64,000 nucleotides of DNA. Origin: Sulfurimicrobium sp964384915 (lineage in GTDB: Bacteria > Pseudomonadota > Gammaproteobacteria > Burkholderiales > Sulfuricellaceae). The translations under genes were made by a program, and so were the position numbers. The notes under the pieces are model-generated. The model did not search any database. It was given only the letters and a program-made list of their open reading frames with translations, and was not told the DNA's origin. The DNA lies in the NCBI GenBank assembly GCA_964384915.1, contig CAYLMA010000013.1, positions 22,344-86,343 on the forward strand. The letters run 5' to 3'. Positions 9,027 through 17,442 of the stretch are shown one piece after another (the first letter of the stretch is position 1; every line of letters starts with the position of its first letter).

Positions 9027-10070
9027 ATGGCCCCGCACCCTTACAAGATACTGATCGTCGCCCCCTCCTGGGTGGGCGACATGGTCATGGCGCAGCCGCT
9101 GTTCATGCGCCTGCACCAGCTTCACCCCGATGTGCAGCTGGACGTGCTGGCGCCTGCCTGGACGCTGCCCTTGCTGGCACGCATGGTGGAAGTGCATGAA
9201 GCCATTGCCAACCCCTTCGGGCATGGCGAATTCAAGCTGGCAGCCCGCTACCAGTTGGGAAAAGCGCTGCGGCAGCGGCATTACGACCAGGCCATCGTGC
9301 TGCCCAACTCGCTGAAATCCGCCCTGGTGCCGTTTTTCGCCGGGATACCCAGGCGCACCGGCTATCTGGGCGAAATGCGCTGGGGGCTGCTCAACGATGC
9401 GCGCAAGCTGGACAAGGATAAATTGCCGCGGATGGTGGAACGCTTCGTGGCGCTGGCCGAGCGCCCCGGCAGCCTCCTGCCTGACCCGATCCCCCAGCCC
9501 GAATTGGCCATAGACGAGCAGCAGCGCCTCGCCACCCTGGCCAAACTCGGCCTGAATCCCGAGCCTCGAATCGCCGCGCTGTGCGTCGGAGCTGAATATG
9601 GCCCGGCAAAACGCTGGCCGGCAGCGCATTTCGCCGAACTGGGAAAATTGCTGCGCCATGAGGGCTACCAGGTATGGCTAATAGGCTCAGCCAAGGATGC
9701 CGAAGCCGGCGCCGAGGCGGCTCGCTTGAGCATGGGCGCCTGCCTCGACCTGTGCGGCAAGACCAGCCTCAACGAAGCGGCAGACCTGCTCGCCTCGGCC
9801 AGCGTGATCGTCAGCAACGACTCCGGCCTGATGCATGTCGCAGCAGCGCTCGGCAAGCCGCTTGTCGCGCTCTACGGTTCCAGCAGCCCCGGCTTTACCC
9901 CACCGCTGTCACACAAGGCGCACATCCTCAGCCTGAACCTGGAGTGCAGCCCCTGTTTCAAGCGCGAATGCCCGCTCGGCCATCTCGACTGCCTGATGAA
10001 ATTGACGCCACAAAGCGTGCTTGAACAAATCAGCACTGCAACCAACGAGGAAAGCCATCGTGCAGGTTAA
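9027..10070 (+). CDS. waaF: ADP-heptose--LPS heptosyltransferase II
   Basis: GT9-family transferase that adds the second heptose to the LPS inner core. Of 347 aa, the N-terminal PSWVGDMVMAQPL and the C-terminal KRWPAAHFAELG and SNDSGLMHVAAALGKPLVALYG blocks are characteristic. The donor-binding region is therefore intact. Its last ten codons overlap the start of the permease gene downstream. Confidence 0.93.
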   Translation: MAPHPYKILIVAPSWVGDMVMAQPLFMRLHQLHPDVQLDVLAPAWTLPLLARMVEVHEAIANPFGHGEFKLAARYQLGKALRQRHYDQAIVLPNSLKSALVPFFAGIPRRTGYLGEMRWGLLNDARKLDKDKLPRMVERFVALAERPGSLLPDPIPQPELAIDEQQRLATLAKLGLNPEPRIAALCVGAEYGPAKRWPAAHFAELGKLLRHEGYQVWLIGSAKDAEAGAEAARLSMGACLDLCGKTSLNEAADLLASASVIVSNDSGLMHVAAALGKPLVALYGSSSPGFTPPLSHKAHILSLNLECSPCFKRECPLGHLDCLMKLTPQSVLEQISTATNEESHRAG

Positions 10071-11079
10071 AGAGTTCAACCCTGGCCACGTCGAAATCGC
10101 CACCTGGCTGATCGCGGCCACATTACTCGTTTTCATCGTCTACTCGCACCTGTTGCCGGCACTGCTGGCGGGACTGCTGATGTACGAACTGGTCCACCTG
10201 CTCGCCGCGCGCATCAACCTGCGCCGCTTTGGCGGGCGGCCGGCCAAGATCGTCGCAGTGGTACTTCTGGCCAGCCTGATGGCAACTCTGATCACGCTTG
10301 CCACAATCGGCCTGATGGCCTTCTTCCATAGCGATACCAGCAAGCTTCCCGCGCTGATGCAGAAAATGGCGGCCATCATCGAAGGCTCCCGCGTCATGCT
10401 GCCTGACTGGCTGGTGGAAAAACTTCCCACCAGCGCCGAGGGAATCCAGGCCGCCGCGGTGGAACTGCTGCGCACCCACGCCAGCGAAGTGCAGACCGCC
10501 GGCAAGGAAATGGGCCGTACCCTGGTTCACGTTCTGATCGGCTTGATCATCGGCGCCATGATCTCGCTGCGCGAAGTGACGGCGCAACACCGCTACGGCC
10601 CCCTTTCTGGCGCACTGGCAGAGCGTGTCAGGCTGCTCGGCGACGCTTTCCGCCGCATCGTCTTTGCCCAGGTCAGGATCGCCGCGCTGAACGCCCTTTT
10701 CACCGCAATCTATCTGGTCGTGGTGCTGCCCCTGTTCGGCATCAACCTGCCCCTGGTCAAGACCCTGATCATCATCACTTTCCTTGCCGGCTTGCTGCCT
10801 GTGGTCGGCAACCTGATTTCCAACTCCGTCATCGTCATCGTCAGTCTGGGTCACTCACTACAAGTCGCGGTAGCCTCTCTGCTATTCCTGATTGTGATCC
10901 ACAAGCTGGAATATTTCCTCAATGCCCGCATTATCGGCACCCAGATTCGTTCCCAAGCCTGGGAACTGCTGCTCGCCATGCTGGCCATGGAAGCAGCTTT
11001 CGGCATCATGGGCGTGGTAGCGGCGCCCATTTATTACGCTTATCTCAAAAGCGAACTGGTGCGAAAGAACCTGATCTGA
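10060..11079 (+). CDS. AI-2E family transporter (permease), first copy
   Basis: A 339-aa polytopic membrane protein with about seven or eight hydrophobic segments and the long soluble loop between the third and fourth segments typical of the AI-2E exporter family. The C-terminal block ending EAAFGIMGVVAAPIYYAYLK matches the family. Start GTG 10060 follows GAGGAAA and overlaps waaF by 11 bases; an ATG at 10021 inside waaF is also in frame. Substrate unknown; the name reflects E. coli TqsA only. Confidence 0.82.
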   Translation: MQVKEFNPGHVEIATWLIAATLLVFIVYSHLLPALLAGLLMYELVHLLAARINLRRFGGRPAKIVAVVLLASLMATLITLATIGLMAFFHSDTSKLPALMQKMAAIIEGSRVMLPDWLVEKLPTSAEGIQAAAVELLRTHASEVQTAGKEMGRTLVHVLIGLIIGAMISLREVTAQHRYGPLSGALAERVRLLGDAFRRIVFAQVRIAALNALFTAIYLVVVLPLFGINLPLVKTLIIITFLAGLLPVVGNLISNSVIVIVSLGHSLQVAVASLLFLIVIHKLEYFLNARIIGTQIRSQAWELLLAMLAMEAAFGIMGVVAAPIYYAYLKSELVRKNLI

Positions 11080-11208
11080 GCCGCTCTCCGTTCCCTGCTT
11101 TTTGCCCCACAAATATCTTGCAAATCCAACTGGCATCATGGATAATTGCGCCATTTTTCGCGGCACTCAAATGCCCAGCAACCCGAGCAACAGGCAAGGA
11201 TTTGAATC

Positions 11209-11412
11209 ATGAAACCGGAAACTCACCCGAACTACAACGAAATCAACGTGAACTGCAGCTGTGGCTTTACTTTTAAAACCCGCTCCACCATGGCTAAAGA
11301 CCTGAACGTTGAAGTGTGCTCGCAATGTCACCCTTTCTATACCGGCAAGCAGAAAACCATTGACACCGCCGGTCGCGTTGAGAAATTCCGCCAAAAGTAC
11401 GGCATAAAATAA
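11209..11412 (+). CDS. rpmE: 50S ribosomal protein L31
   Basis: A 67-aa zinc-containing form of L31, with Cys residues in NCSCGF and CSQCHPF, and the family end KYGIK. Monocistronic by its flanks: 129 bases upstream are non-coding and a strong intrinsic terminator follows. Confidence 0.98.
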   Translation: MKPETHPNYNEINVNCSCGFTFKTRSTMAKDLNVEVCSQCHPFYTGKQKTIDTAGRVEKFRQKYGIK

Positions 11413-11433
11413 GTTCGCATCAGACTCAGCATT

Positions 11434-11464
11434 GAAAGGCAGCCCAGGCTGCCTTTCTTTTTTG
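11434..11464 (+). terminator. Intrinsic terminator after rpmE
   Basis: Inverted arms GAAAGGCAGCC (11434-11444) and GGCTGCCTTTC (11447-11457), followed by a run of seven T. It ends the rpmE transcript just before the glycosyltransferase gene. Confidence 0.9.
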
Positions 11465-11481
11465 TTGGGTACATCTTACAC

Positions 11482-13116
11482 ATGCCTTTCTTCGAGAATT
11501 TCCGTCAACCACCCCATATCCATCTGGGCTGGGTTGTCACGCTTTGCGTACTCTGGACCCTGCTTGGACTGGTGGGCCACGATCCATGGAAGCCTGACGA
11601 GGCTTACAGCTTCGGGCTCGTCTATTCGATTCTGCAAGGCGGTGACTGGGTCATTCCCATGCTGGCCGGCGAACCCTTCATGGAAAAACCGCCGCTCTAT
11701 TACCTAACCGCCGCCGCACTTGCCCAACTGTTTTCCGGCTGGCTGCCGCTGCATGACGGCGCCCGCTTGGCAAGCGGGCTTTACATGGGCTTGGCGCTCG
11801 TTTTCACCGGCCTGACCGGACGCGAGCTATGGGGCAAAGGCTATGGCCGCATCACCGCCCTGATCATGATTGCCTGCTTGGGCCTGGTGGTGCGCACCCA
11901 TCAACTTATCACCGACACAGCCTTGCTGGCAGGTGTAGCGATCGCTCTTTATGGCCTGGCCCTGGCGCCACGCATTCCGGTCATCGCGGGCATCATTATC
12001 GGCAGCGGCATGGGCATCGGCTTCATGTCCAAAGGCCTGTTCGAACCCGGCGTCATCGCCATCACCGCCCTGCTGCTGCCCCTCCTGTCCAGCGCCTGGC
12101 GCACCCGCCGCTATGCCATGTGCCTGATTATTGCACTCATCGCCGCCCTGCCCTGGCTCACCATCTGGCCGATCCTGCTGTATCAGCGCGCACCCGAGCT
12201 ATTCACGGAATGGCTGTGGATCAACAACCTGGGACGCCTGACCGGCGCGACGCCGCTCCTCGCCAGCCACGAACCCGCTTATTACTTCACCATCCTGCCG
12301 TGGTTTGCCTGGCCCGCTCTGCCCCTGGCGCTCTGGACCTTGTGGCGTCACAACTGGAAAGATGGCCTCATCCCCGCCATTGCCTTGCCGCTCACCGGCT
12401 TCCTGGTGATTCTGGTGGTCCTGAGCACTGCTGTCACGGCGCGCGATGTGTATGCACTGCCGCTGCTGCCGCCACTGGCGGTTTTAGCCACGGCGGCGGT
12501 CAACTCCTTGCGCAGGGGCGCGGCAAATTCACTCGATTGGTTCAGCGTAATGACTTTCAGCCTGATCGCCGGTTTATTGTGGCTCGGATGGTATGCCACC
12601 CTGACCGGCCACCCGGCCGAGGTTGCGCACTGGTTCGACAAGCGCCAGCCTGGCTACGTCGCGCATTTCAATGGCTTGGCACTGCTTCCGGCCATGGCAC
12701 TTAGCGCCGTATGGCTCGTTGTAGTCGCGCGCATAAAACGTAGCGCTCTGCGTGGGGTTGTCAATTCCGCTCTGGGCATTACCCTGGTCTGGGGACTGCT
12801 CGCCACCATCTGGCTGCCATGGCTCGACGCAGACAAGAGCTATCGCGCCATGATCATTTCAATGCAAGGCAATCTACCCGCTCACTACAACTGCATCGGC
12901 AGCAAACAACTGGGCGAGCCTCAGCGCGCCCTGCTGCATTATTTTGCCGGCATCATCACACTGCGCGATGAAATTGATGACAACCACTGCGAGTTGAAAT
13001 TGATTCAGAGCAACGCGGATTTACAAGAGCATCCCGGTCCGGGATGGAAGCAGATCTGGCAGGGACGCCGCCAGGGTGATAACAAAGAACTTTTCACCCT
13101 GTTTCAAAAGCACTAA
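11482..13116 (+). CDS. ArnT-like glycosyltransferase family 39 membrane protein
   Basis: A 544-aa polytopic inner-membrane protein with about eleven or twelve hydrophobic segments. The first loop carries DPWKPDEAYSF, the acidic (DE) motif of GT39/ArnT-type enzymes, and EKPPLYYLTAA follows, as in the family. Such enzymes move sugars from polyprenyl-phosphate carriers to lipid A or proteins in the periplasm. The acceptor here is unknown. No clear ribosome binding site precedes ATG 11482; the start rests on homology close to the N-terminus. Confidence 0.82.
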   Translation: MPFFENFRQPPHIHLGWVVTLCVLWTLLGLVGHDPWKPDEAYSFGLVYSILQGGDWVIPMLAGEPFMEKPPLYYLTAAALAQLFSGWLPLHDGARLASGLYMGLALVFTGLTGRELWGKGYGRITALIMIACLGLVVRTHQLITDTALLAGVAIALYGLALAPRIPVIAGIIIGSGMGIGFMSKGLFEPGVIAITALLLPLLSSAWRTRRYAMCLIIALIAALPWLTIWPILLYQRAPELFTEWLWINNLGRLTGATPLLASHEPAYYFTILPWFAWPALPLALWTLWRHNWKDGLIPAIALPLTGFLVILVVLSTAVTARDVYALPLLPPLAVLATAAVNSLRRGAANSLDWFSVMTFSLIAGLLWLGWYATLTGHPAEVAHWFDKRQPGYVAHFNGLALLPAMALSAVWLVVVARIKRSALRGVVNSALGITLVWGLLATIWLPWLDADKSYRAMIISMQGNLPAHYNCIGSKQLGEPQRALLHYFAGIITLRDEIDDNHCELKLIQSNADLQEHPGPGWKQIWQGRRQGDNKELFTLFQKH

Positions 13117-13226
13117 GCGCCTATGAACTTGAATTATTTTGCCGCTTATGTCCTAATACCAAATATATAAGTTATATTCGATCTATATATTACAAATAAT
13201 GTCGTAAAATTTTTTTGGAGAACAAT
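13117..13226 (+). promoter_or_regulatory. AT-rich promoter region upstream of the OmpA-family gene
   Basis: 110 bases of strikingly low GC compared with flanks, with several TATA-like runs (13161-13202). This fits the promoter and leader of a highly expressed monocistronic outer-membrane gene. I cannot fix one -35/-10 pair. Confidence 0.4.
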
Positions 13227-13910
13227 ATGAAAAACACCCGAATTGCCAAAATCACGCTGGCTCTGGTTATGAGCGTGGCCTTTTCTGGTGCCGCCTTTGC
13301 TCACTCGGTGGAAAAAGAAGGCTACCTGATTGACACCCGTGGCAACGTGGTTAAAAACAACTTCAAAGAGTGCTGGAGAACCGGTTACTGGACCCCGGCA
13401 ATGGCTATTGCAGAATGCGATCCAGACTTGACCAAGAAAGAACCAAAAGCTGCAGCAGCGGTTCCGGCTGCGGCAGCAGCGGCTGCCGGCCCGGAAAAAC
13501 CAGCCTTCGACAAAATCACACTGCAAGCCGAAACCCTGTTTGATTTCGACAAGTCCGTGGTTCGCGCTGATGGCAAGCAGAAGCTGAACGACGAAGTGGT
13601 CGGCAAAATGAAGCAGTATCCGCAAGTTGAAGTAGTTCTGGTCACCGGCCATGCCGATCGCATCGGCAAGGAAGGCTACAACCAGAAACTGTCCGAGCGC
13701 CGCGCTGCTGCGGTCAAGGACTACCTGGTCAGCCAGGGCGTTGAAGCCGGCCGCATCGAAACCGCAGCCAAGGGTGAAGCTGAGCCGGTCGTTGCCTGCA
13801 GCGACGTCAAGGGCAAGGAAAGCGGCAAAAACAAGAAACTGGTTGAGTGCCTGCAACCCAACCGCCGCGTGATGGTTGAAGTCAAAGTACAGAAGCCGAC
13901 CCAGAAGTAA
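13227..13910 (+). CDS. OmpA family outer membrane/peptidoglycan-associated protein
   Basis: 227-aa protein with a signal peptide (residues 1-26, ending AAFAHS), a short N-terminal region with two Cys, an Ala/Pro linker and a C-terminal OmpA domain. The peptidoglycan-binding signature TLFDFDKSVVRADGKQKLN and LSERRAAAVKDYL are intact. There is no beta-barrel domain, so it resembles the short OmpA-like proteins of betaproteobacteria. Start ATG 13227 follows TTGGAGAAC. It has its own AT-rich promoter region and a strong terminator, so is probably well expressed. Confidence 0.9.
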   Translation: MKNTRIAKITLALVMSVAFSGAAFAHSVEKEGYLIDTRGNVVKNNFKECWRTGYWTPAMAIAECDPDLTKKEPKAAAAVPAAAAAAAGPEKPAFDKITLQAETLFDFDKSVVRADGKQKLNDEVVGKMKQYPQVEVVLVTGHADRIGKEGYNQKLSERRAAAVKDYLVSQGVEAGRIETAAKGEAEPVVACSDVKGKESGKNKKLVECLQPNRRVMVEVKVQKPTQK

Positions 13911-13928
13911 TCAAGGGTTGAGTTCTCA

Positions 13929-13959
13929 CAAAAAGCCCCGCCTGCGCGGGGCTTTTTTC
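13929..13959 (+). terminator. Intrinsic terminator after the OmpA-family gene
   Basis: GCCCCGC (13935-13941), loop of four, GCGGGGC (13946-13952), then six T. Strong GC stem with A and T tracts on both sides. Confidence 0.92.
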
Positions 13960-13975
13960 TTGACCAGATTTCAAG

Positions 13976-15298
13976 ATGCGACAAGCCGATACCATTATTG
14001 ATGCGCGCTGGGTGGTTCCTGTCAGACCGGCCCACCAGGTACTGCACCACCACAGCGTAGTAATCAGCGCGGGGAGCATTGCCGCCATCCTGCCCACACC
14101 CGAAGCCCACGCACATTTTTCTGCCGGCCGCGTGGTCAACTTGGGAGAGCATGCCCTTATTCCCGGATTGATCAATCTTCACACCCATGCGGCGATGAAC
14201 CTGATGCGCGGCCTGGCCGATGATCTGCCGCTGATGGAATGGCTGCAACAGTATATCTGGCCGTCTGAAAGCCGCCATGTCTCGAAGCAATTCGTGCATG
14301 ACGGAACCCTTCTGGCCTGCGCGGAAATGCTGCGCGGCGGCATCACCTGCTTCAACGACATGTATTTCTTTCCGGACGCGGCGGCCGAAGCCGTGCTCAA
14401 ATCCGGAATGAGAGCCACCATTGGCTTGATTACACTGGATTTCCCCACGCCTTATGCCAGCGATGCGAACACCTACCTGCACAAGGGCCTGTCCATTCGC
14501 GACCAGTTCTCGGCTGAGCCACTGCTTTCTTTCTCTCTCGCCCCGCATGCGCCCTATACCGTCAGTGACAAGACATTGGGCAAGGTGCTGACCTATGCCG
14601 ACCAACTGGATTTGCCGATCCACATCCATCTCCACGAAACAGAGGATGAAATCCAGCAGAGCCTGAAACAGTATCAGCTCAGGCCGCTGCAACGCATGCA
14701 GAATCTGGGCTTGCTGGTTCCCAACCTGATTGCTGTACATGCCGTGCATTTAACGCAGCACGAAATGGCAACGCTTGCCCGCCAGGGTTGCCATGTCGTC
14801 CACTGCCCCACTTCCAACCTCAAGCTGGCGAGCGGCATCGCCCCCATCCATGGCATGATGGAACAGGGCGTCAACGTTGGCATCGGAACCGATGGCGCCG
14901 CCAGCAACAACCGCCTCGACATGTTCCAGGAAATGCGGCTGGCGGCCTTGCTCGCCAAGGGCATTAGTGGCGAGGCTGATCGCCTGCCCGCTTTCGACGC
15001 ACTGCAGATGGCGACCATCAACGGCGCCCGCGCCCTCGGGCTGGACCACCGGATCGGCTCACTGGAACCCGGCAAGGCCGCCGACATGAGCGCAATCAGA
15101 CTCAGCAATCTGGAAACCATGCCATGTTATGATGTGATTTCGCATTTGATATACGCGGCCGGCCGCGAGCATGTCACCCATGTATGGGTCAATGGCGCCC
15201 CCGTGCTGGAGAACGGCAATCTGCTCACACTCTCGCTGCAGCAACTGTCCGCACAGGCCATACTTTGGCAGGAAAGAATAGGTAAGAAACATGAGTAA
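13976..15298 (+). CDS. mtaD: 5-methylthioadenosine/S-adenosylhomocysteine deaminase (TRZ/ATZ family)
   Basis: Metal-dependent amidohydrolase of 440 aa. Metal ligands: NLHTHAA (HxH), HIHLHETEDE, and GTDGAASNN (late Asp); HCPTSNLKLASG also fits the MTA/SAH deaminase branch. It would deaminate methylthioadenosine or S-adenosylhomocysteine, by-products of SAM use. The next gene, ubiG, is a SAM-dependent methyltransferase and overlaps it by 8 bases, so by-product removal and methylation are co-expressed. Exact substrate is inferred from family only. Confidence 0.85.
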   Translation: MRQADTIIDARWVVPVRPAHQVLHHHSVVISAGSIAAILPTPEAHAHFSAGRVVNLGEHALIPGLINLHTHAAMNLMRGLADDLPLMEWLQQYIWPSESRHVSKQFVHDGTLLACAEMLRGGITCFNDMYFFPDAAAEAVLKSGMRATIGLITLDFPTPYASDANTYLHKGLSIRDQFSAEPLLSFSLAPHAPYTVSDKTLGKVLTYADQLDLPIHIHLHETEDEIQQSLKQYQLRPLQRMQNLGLLVPNLIAVHAVHLTQHEMATLARQGCHVVHCPTSNLKLASGIAPIHGMMEQGVNVGIGTDGAASNNRLDMFQEMRLAALLAKGISGEADRLPAFDALQMATINGARALGLDHRIGSLEPGKAADMSAIRLSNLETMPCYDVISHLIYAAGREHVTHVWVNGAPVLENGNLLTLSLQQLSAQAILWQERIGKKHE

Positions 15299-16010
15299 CT
15301 CATACGCAACTCAAAACGCAGATCACCACGAACTCGACAAATTCAGCCAGCTCGCTCACCGCTGGTGGGACCCCAACAGCGAATTCAAGCCCCTGCATGA
15401 CATCAACCCCTTGCGCCTGGAATACATCGACAGCCTTGCAGGGCTGGCGGGCAAACAGGTGCTGGATGTAGGCTGTGGCGGCGGCATCCTCTCGGAAAGC
15501 ATGGCGGCGCGTGGCGCCAAGGTAACCGGCATCGACCTGGGCGAAAAAGCGCTCAAAGTGGCCAAGCTTCACCTGCTGGAAAGCGGCCAGAACGTGGATT
15601 ACCGCCTGATCGCCGTGGAAGAACTGGCGCAGCAATCCCCCAGTGGTTATGACGTGATCACCTGCATGGAAATGCTGGAGCACGTCCCTGACCCCTTGAG
15701 CGTCGTCAAAGCCTGCACCCAACTGGTCAGGCCCGGCGGCCACGTGTTCTTTTCCACCCTCAACCGCAACCTCAAGTCCTACCTGTTCGCGGTGATCGGC
15801 GCCGAATACCTGCTCAACATGCTGCCGCGCGGCACCCACGACTACTCCAAATTCATCAAGCCCTCCGAACTGGCGCGGCACTGCCGCACAGCCGGCCTGA
15901 CGGTTGAGCAAATCACCGGCATGAGCTACAACCCGCTATCCAAGGTGTACTCGCTCGGTGAAGACACGAGCATCAACTACCTGATGGCCTGCCGCCGCGA
16001 AGCGGAGTAG
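15291..16010 (+). CDS. ubiG: Ubiquinone biosynthesis O-methyltransferase
   Basis: Performs both O-methylations of ubiquinone synthesis. 239 aa with FSQLAHRWWDPNSEFKPLH at the N-terminus, the SAM-binding motif VLDVGCGGGILSE and ISFT-like later block VFFSTLNRN. Start ATG 15291 lies inside mtaD. Presence implies a ubiquinone-based respiratory chain. Confidence 0.97.
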   Translation: MSNSYATQNADHHELDKFSQLAHRWWDPNSEFKPLHDINPLRLEYIDSLAGLAGKQVLDVGCGGGILSESMAARGAKVTGIDLGEKALKVAKLHLLESGQNVDYRLIAVEELAQQSPSGYDVITCMEMLEHVPDPLSVVKACTQLVRPGGHVFFSTLNRNLKSYLFAVIGAEYLLNMLPRGTHDYSKFIKPSELARHCRTAGLTVEQITGMSYNPLSKVYSLGEDTSINYLMACRREAE

Positions 16011-16018
16011 CAGGAGAC

Positions 16019-16678
16019 ATGATCAAGGCAGTCCTGTTCGACCTCGACGGCACGCTCGCCGACACGGCGCTGGACCTGGGATTCGCGCTCAACGAACAGC
16101 GCCAGAGGCATGGCCTGGCGCCGCTCCCGCACGAACACATCCGGCCCTACGCCTCCCACGGCACCGTCGGCCTGCTCGCTGCCGGCTTCGGCCTGAATCC
16201 TGAGGACGAGCAATTCCCCAGCATGAGGGCGGAATACCTGGAGCTCTACACCGCCAATCTGTGCCGCCTCACCCGCCTGTTCGAGGGCATGGCCGAAACC
16301 CTGGATGCGCTCGAACACAAAGGCATCGCCTGGGGCGTCGTCACCAACAAGCCCGCGCGCTTCACCGACCCGCTCATGGCGGCGCTGGGCCTGAGTAAAC
16401 GCGCATCCAGCATCATCAGCGGCGACACCTGCGCCCACCCCAAACCGCACCCCGAGCCGCTCTTGCGCGCCAGCCGTGAAATCGCCGTGGCGCCAGAGCA
16501 ATGCGCCTACGTAGGCGATGCCGAGCGCGACGTGGAAGCAGCCATCGCCGCCGGCATGCTCCCCATCGTCGCGCGCTACGGCTATCTCGGCGCGGACGAC
16601 CGTCCCGAGCAATGGGGCGCACAAGACTTCATCGGGCATCCGGCGGAACTATTGCGCTTTCTCGAACGGCCGTTGTGA
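16019..16678 (+). CDS. gph: Phosphoglycolate phosphatase (HAD family)
   Basis: 219-aa HAD phosphatase with the nucleophile motif FDLDGTLADTA, VVTNKPARF (motif II region) and YVGDAERDVEAA (motif IV). It probably dephosphorylates 2-phosphoglycolate, made by RubisCO oxygenation, so it fits an autotroph. The ubiG-gph pairing is common in betaproteobacteria. AGGAGA lies just upstream of ATG 16019. Confidence 0.88.
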   Translation: MIKAVLFDLDGTLADTALDLGFALNEQRQRHGLAPLPHEHIRPYASHGTVGLLAAGFGLNPEDEQFPSMRAEYLELYTANLCRLTRLFEGMAETLDALEHKGIAWGVVTNKPARFTDPLMAALGLSKRASSIISGDTCAHPKPHPEPLLRASREIAVAPEQCAYVGDAERDVEAAIAAGMLPIVARYGYLGADDRPEQWGAQDFIGHPAELLRFLERPL

Positions 16679-16823
16679 TAAACTTCAAGCTCATGTTGAA
16701 CTTTGTCCATCCGGCTCAGTCAATGTAAAGCATGGGGGCGACCCGGTTTCGACGTGGGTTGCAAAGCAGCGTAGGGCATACCGAGGACCAGTTCCCTCGT
16801 TAATCTACTGGAAAAAACTAGTC

Positions 16824-16856
16824 GCAAACGACGAAAACTTCGCTGTAGCCGCTTAA
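16824..16856 (+). other. tmRNA proteolysis tag reading frame
   Basis: GCA resume codon to TAA, giving ANDENFAVAA. The AA end is the ClpXP-type degron; the ANDE start is usual in betaproteobacteria. Confidence 0.93.
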
Positions 16857-17063
16857 GGCTTAGCCTCTGCAACGGTTCTCTCATGGGCCGTGCCGGGAAA
16901 CCGGCAGCAGAGTCATTCACATGGGATCGCGCCGGTCCGGGTTACTTGAACCGGTGCTAAAGAAAAGGTAACTCGCCCGAGTCCAGCCTGTCCGGTTGGC
17001 GTGACAAGGGTTAAAACCAAACAATCGGACTAAGTATGTAGAACTGCCTGTAGAGGGCTTGCG

Positions 17064-17094
17064 GACGCGGGTTCGATTCCCGCCGCCTCCACCA
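17064..17094 (+). other. Left attachment site (attL) of the genomic island
   Basis: The last 31 bases of ssrA, starting GACGCGGGTTCGATTCCCGC, recur at 24793-24822 with two changes and one missing base. Integrases of the tyrosine family commonly use this tmRNA 3' end. The adjoining terminator is duplicated as well, so the repeat spans about 75 bases. Confidence 0.82.
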
Positions 17095-17100
17095 AAATCG

Positions 17101-17137
17101 AACAGCAACGGCACCCAAGAGGTGCCGTTGCTGTTTG
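17101..17137 (+). terminator. Intrinsic terminator of ssrA
   Basis: Perfect 15-base arms AACAGCAACGGCACC (17101-17115) and GGTGCCGTTGCTGTT (17121-17135) with a 5-base loop, then T. A diverged copy lies at 24826-24862. Confidence 0.88.
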
Positions 17138-17157
17138 TGGTGCAGGAGAAACTCAAC

Positions 17158-17226
17158 CCGACCCCAATATTTAGGTGCATTCCGCGTTTGCCGGAAGATG
17201 TCCTTGGTGGAGTAGTACCGGGCCAT
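17158..17226 (-). pseudogene. Remnant N-terminus of an island gene
   Basis: Translation from ATG 17226 starts MARYYSTKDIFRQ. I recall similar starts among hypothetical proteins on genomic islands. The frame then runs through the ssrA terminator and ssrA antisense and cannot be a real gene there. Probably an old gene truncated at the island edge. Confidence 0.35.
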
Positions 17227-17442
17227 GCGTTCGCTCCTTAGATGGTGGAATCGATTGTTTGGATTATGCAGAACATTACGGTACATTACAGCACATTCGC
17301 ATTATCAGACAGCTTGAGGGAAACCATGGCCGCTGCAGATACCACCAATCTGCACAACCTGAAACCCACCGCAGGTCAGTAATCAGGTCAAGCAATTGAA
17401 GAATATCAATGCACACCTGCCGAGCAAGAACCAGGACTTAAC
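17227..17442. other. Non-coding gap upstream of mod
   Basis: Holds no convincing gene. It is AT-richer than its flanks between 17240 and 17320, so the promoter for mod probably lies here. An 18-codon ATG frame (17326-17382, MAAADTTNLHNLKPTAGQ) is visible but has no supporting evidence. Confidence 0.4.

Larger units (their letters stand above)
16734..17094 (+). ncRNA. ssrA: Transfer-messenger RNA
   Basis: The 5' end GGGGGCGACCCGGTTTCGAC and the 3' tRNA-like end GGTTCGATTCCCGCCGCCTC plus CACCA pair as the acceptor stem. Length is 361 nt, standard for one-piece tmRNA. The resume codon GCA at 16824 opens the tag ORF, which encodes ANDENFAVAA and stops with TAA at 16854-16856. tmRNA rescues stalled ribosomes with SmpB. 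Its 3' end is the integration site of the island that follows. Confidence 0.97.
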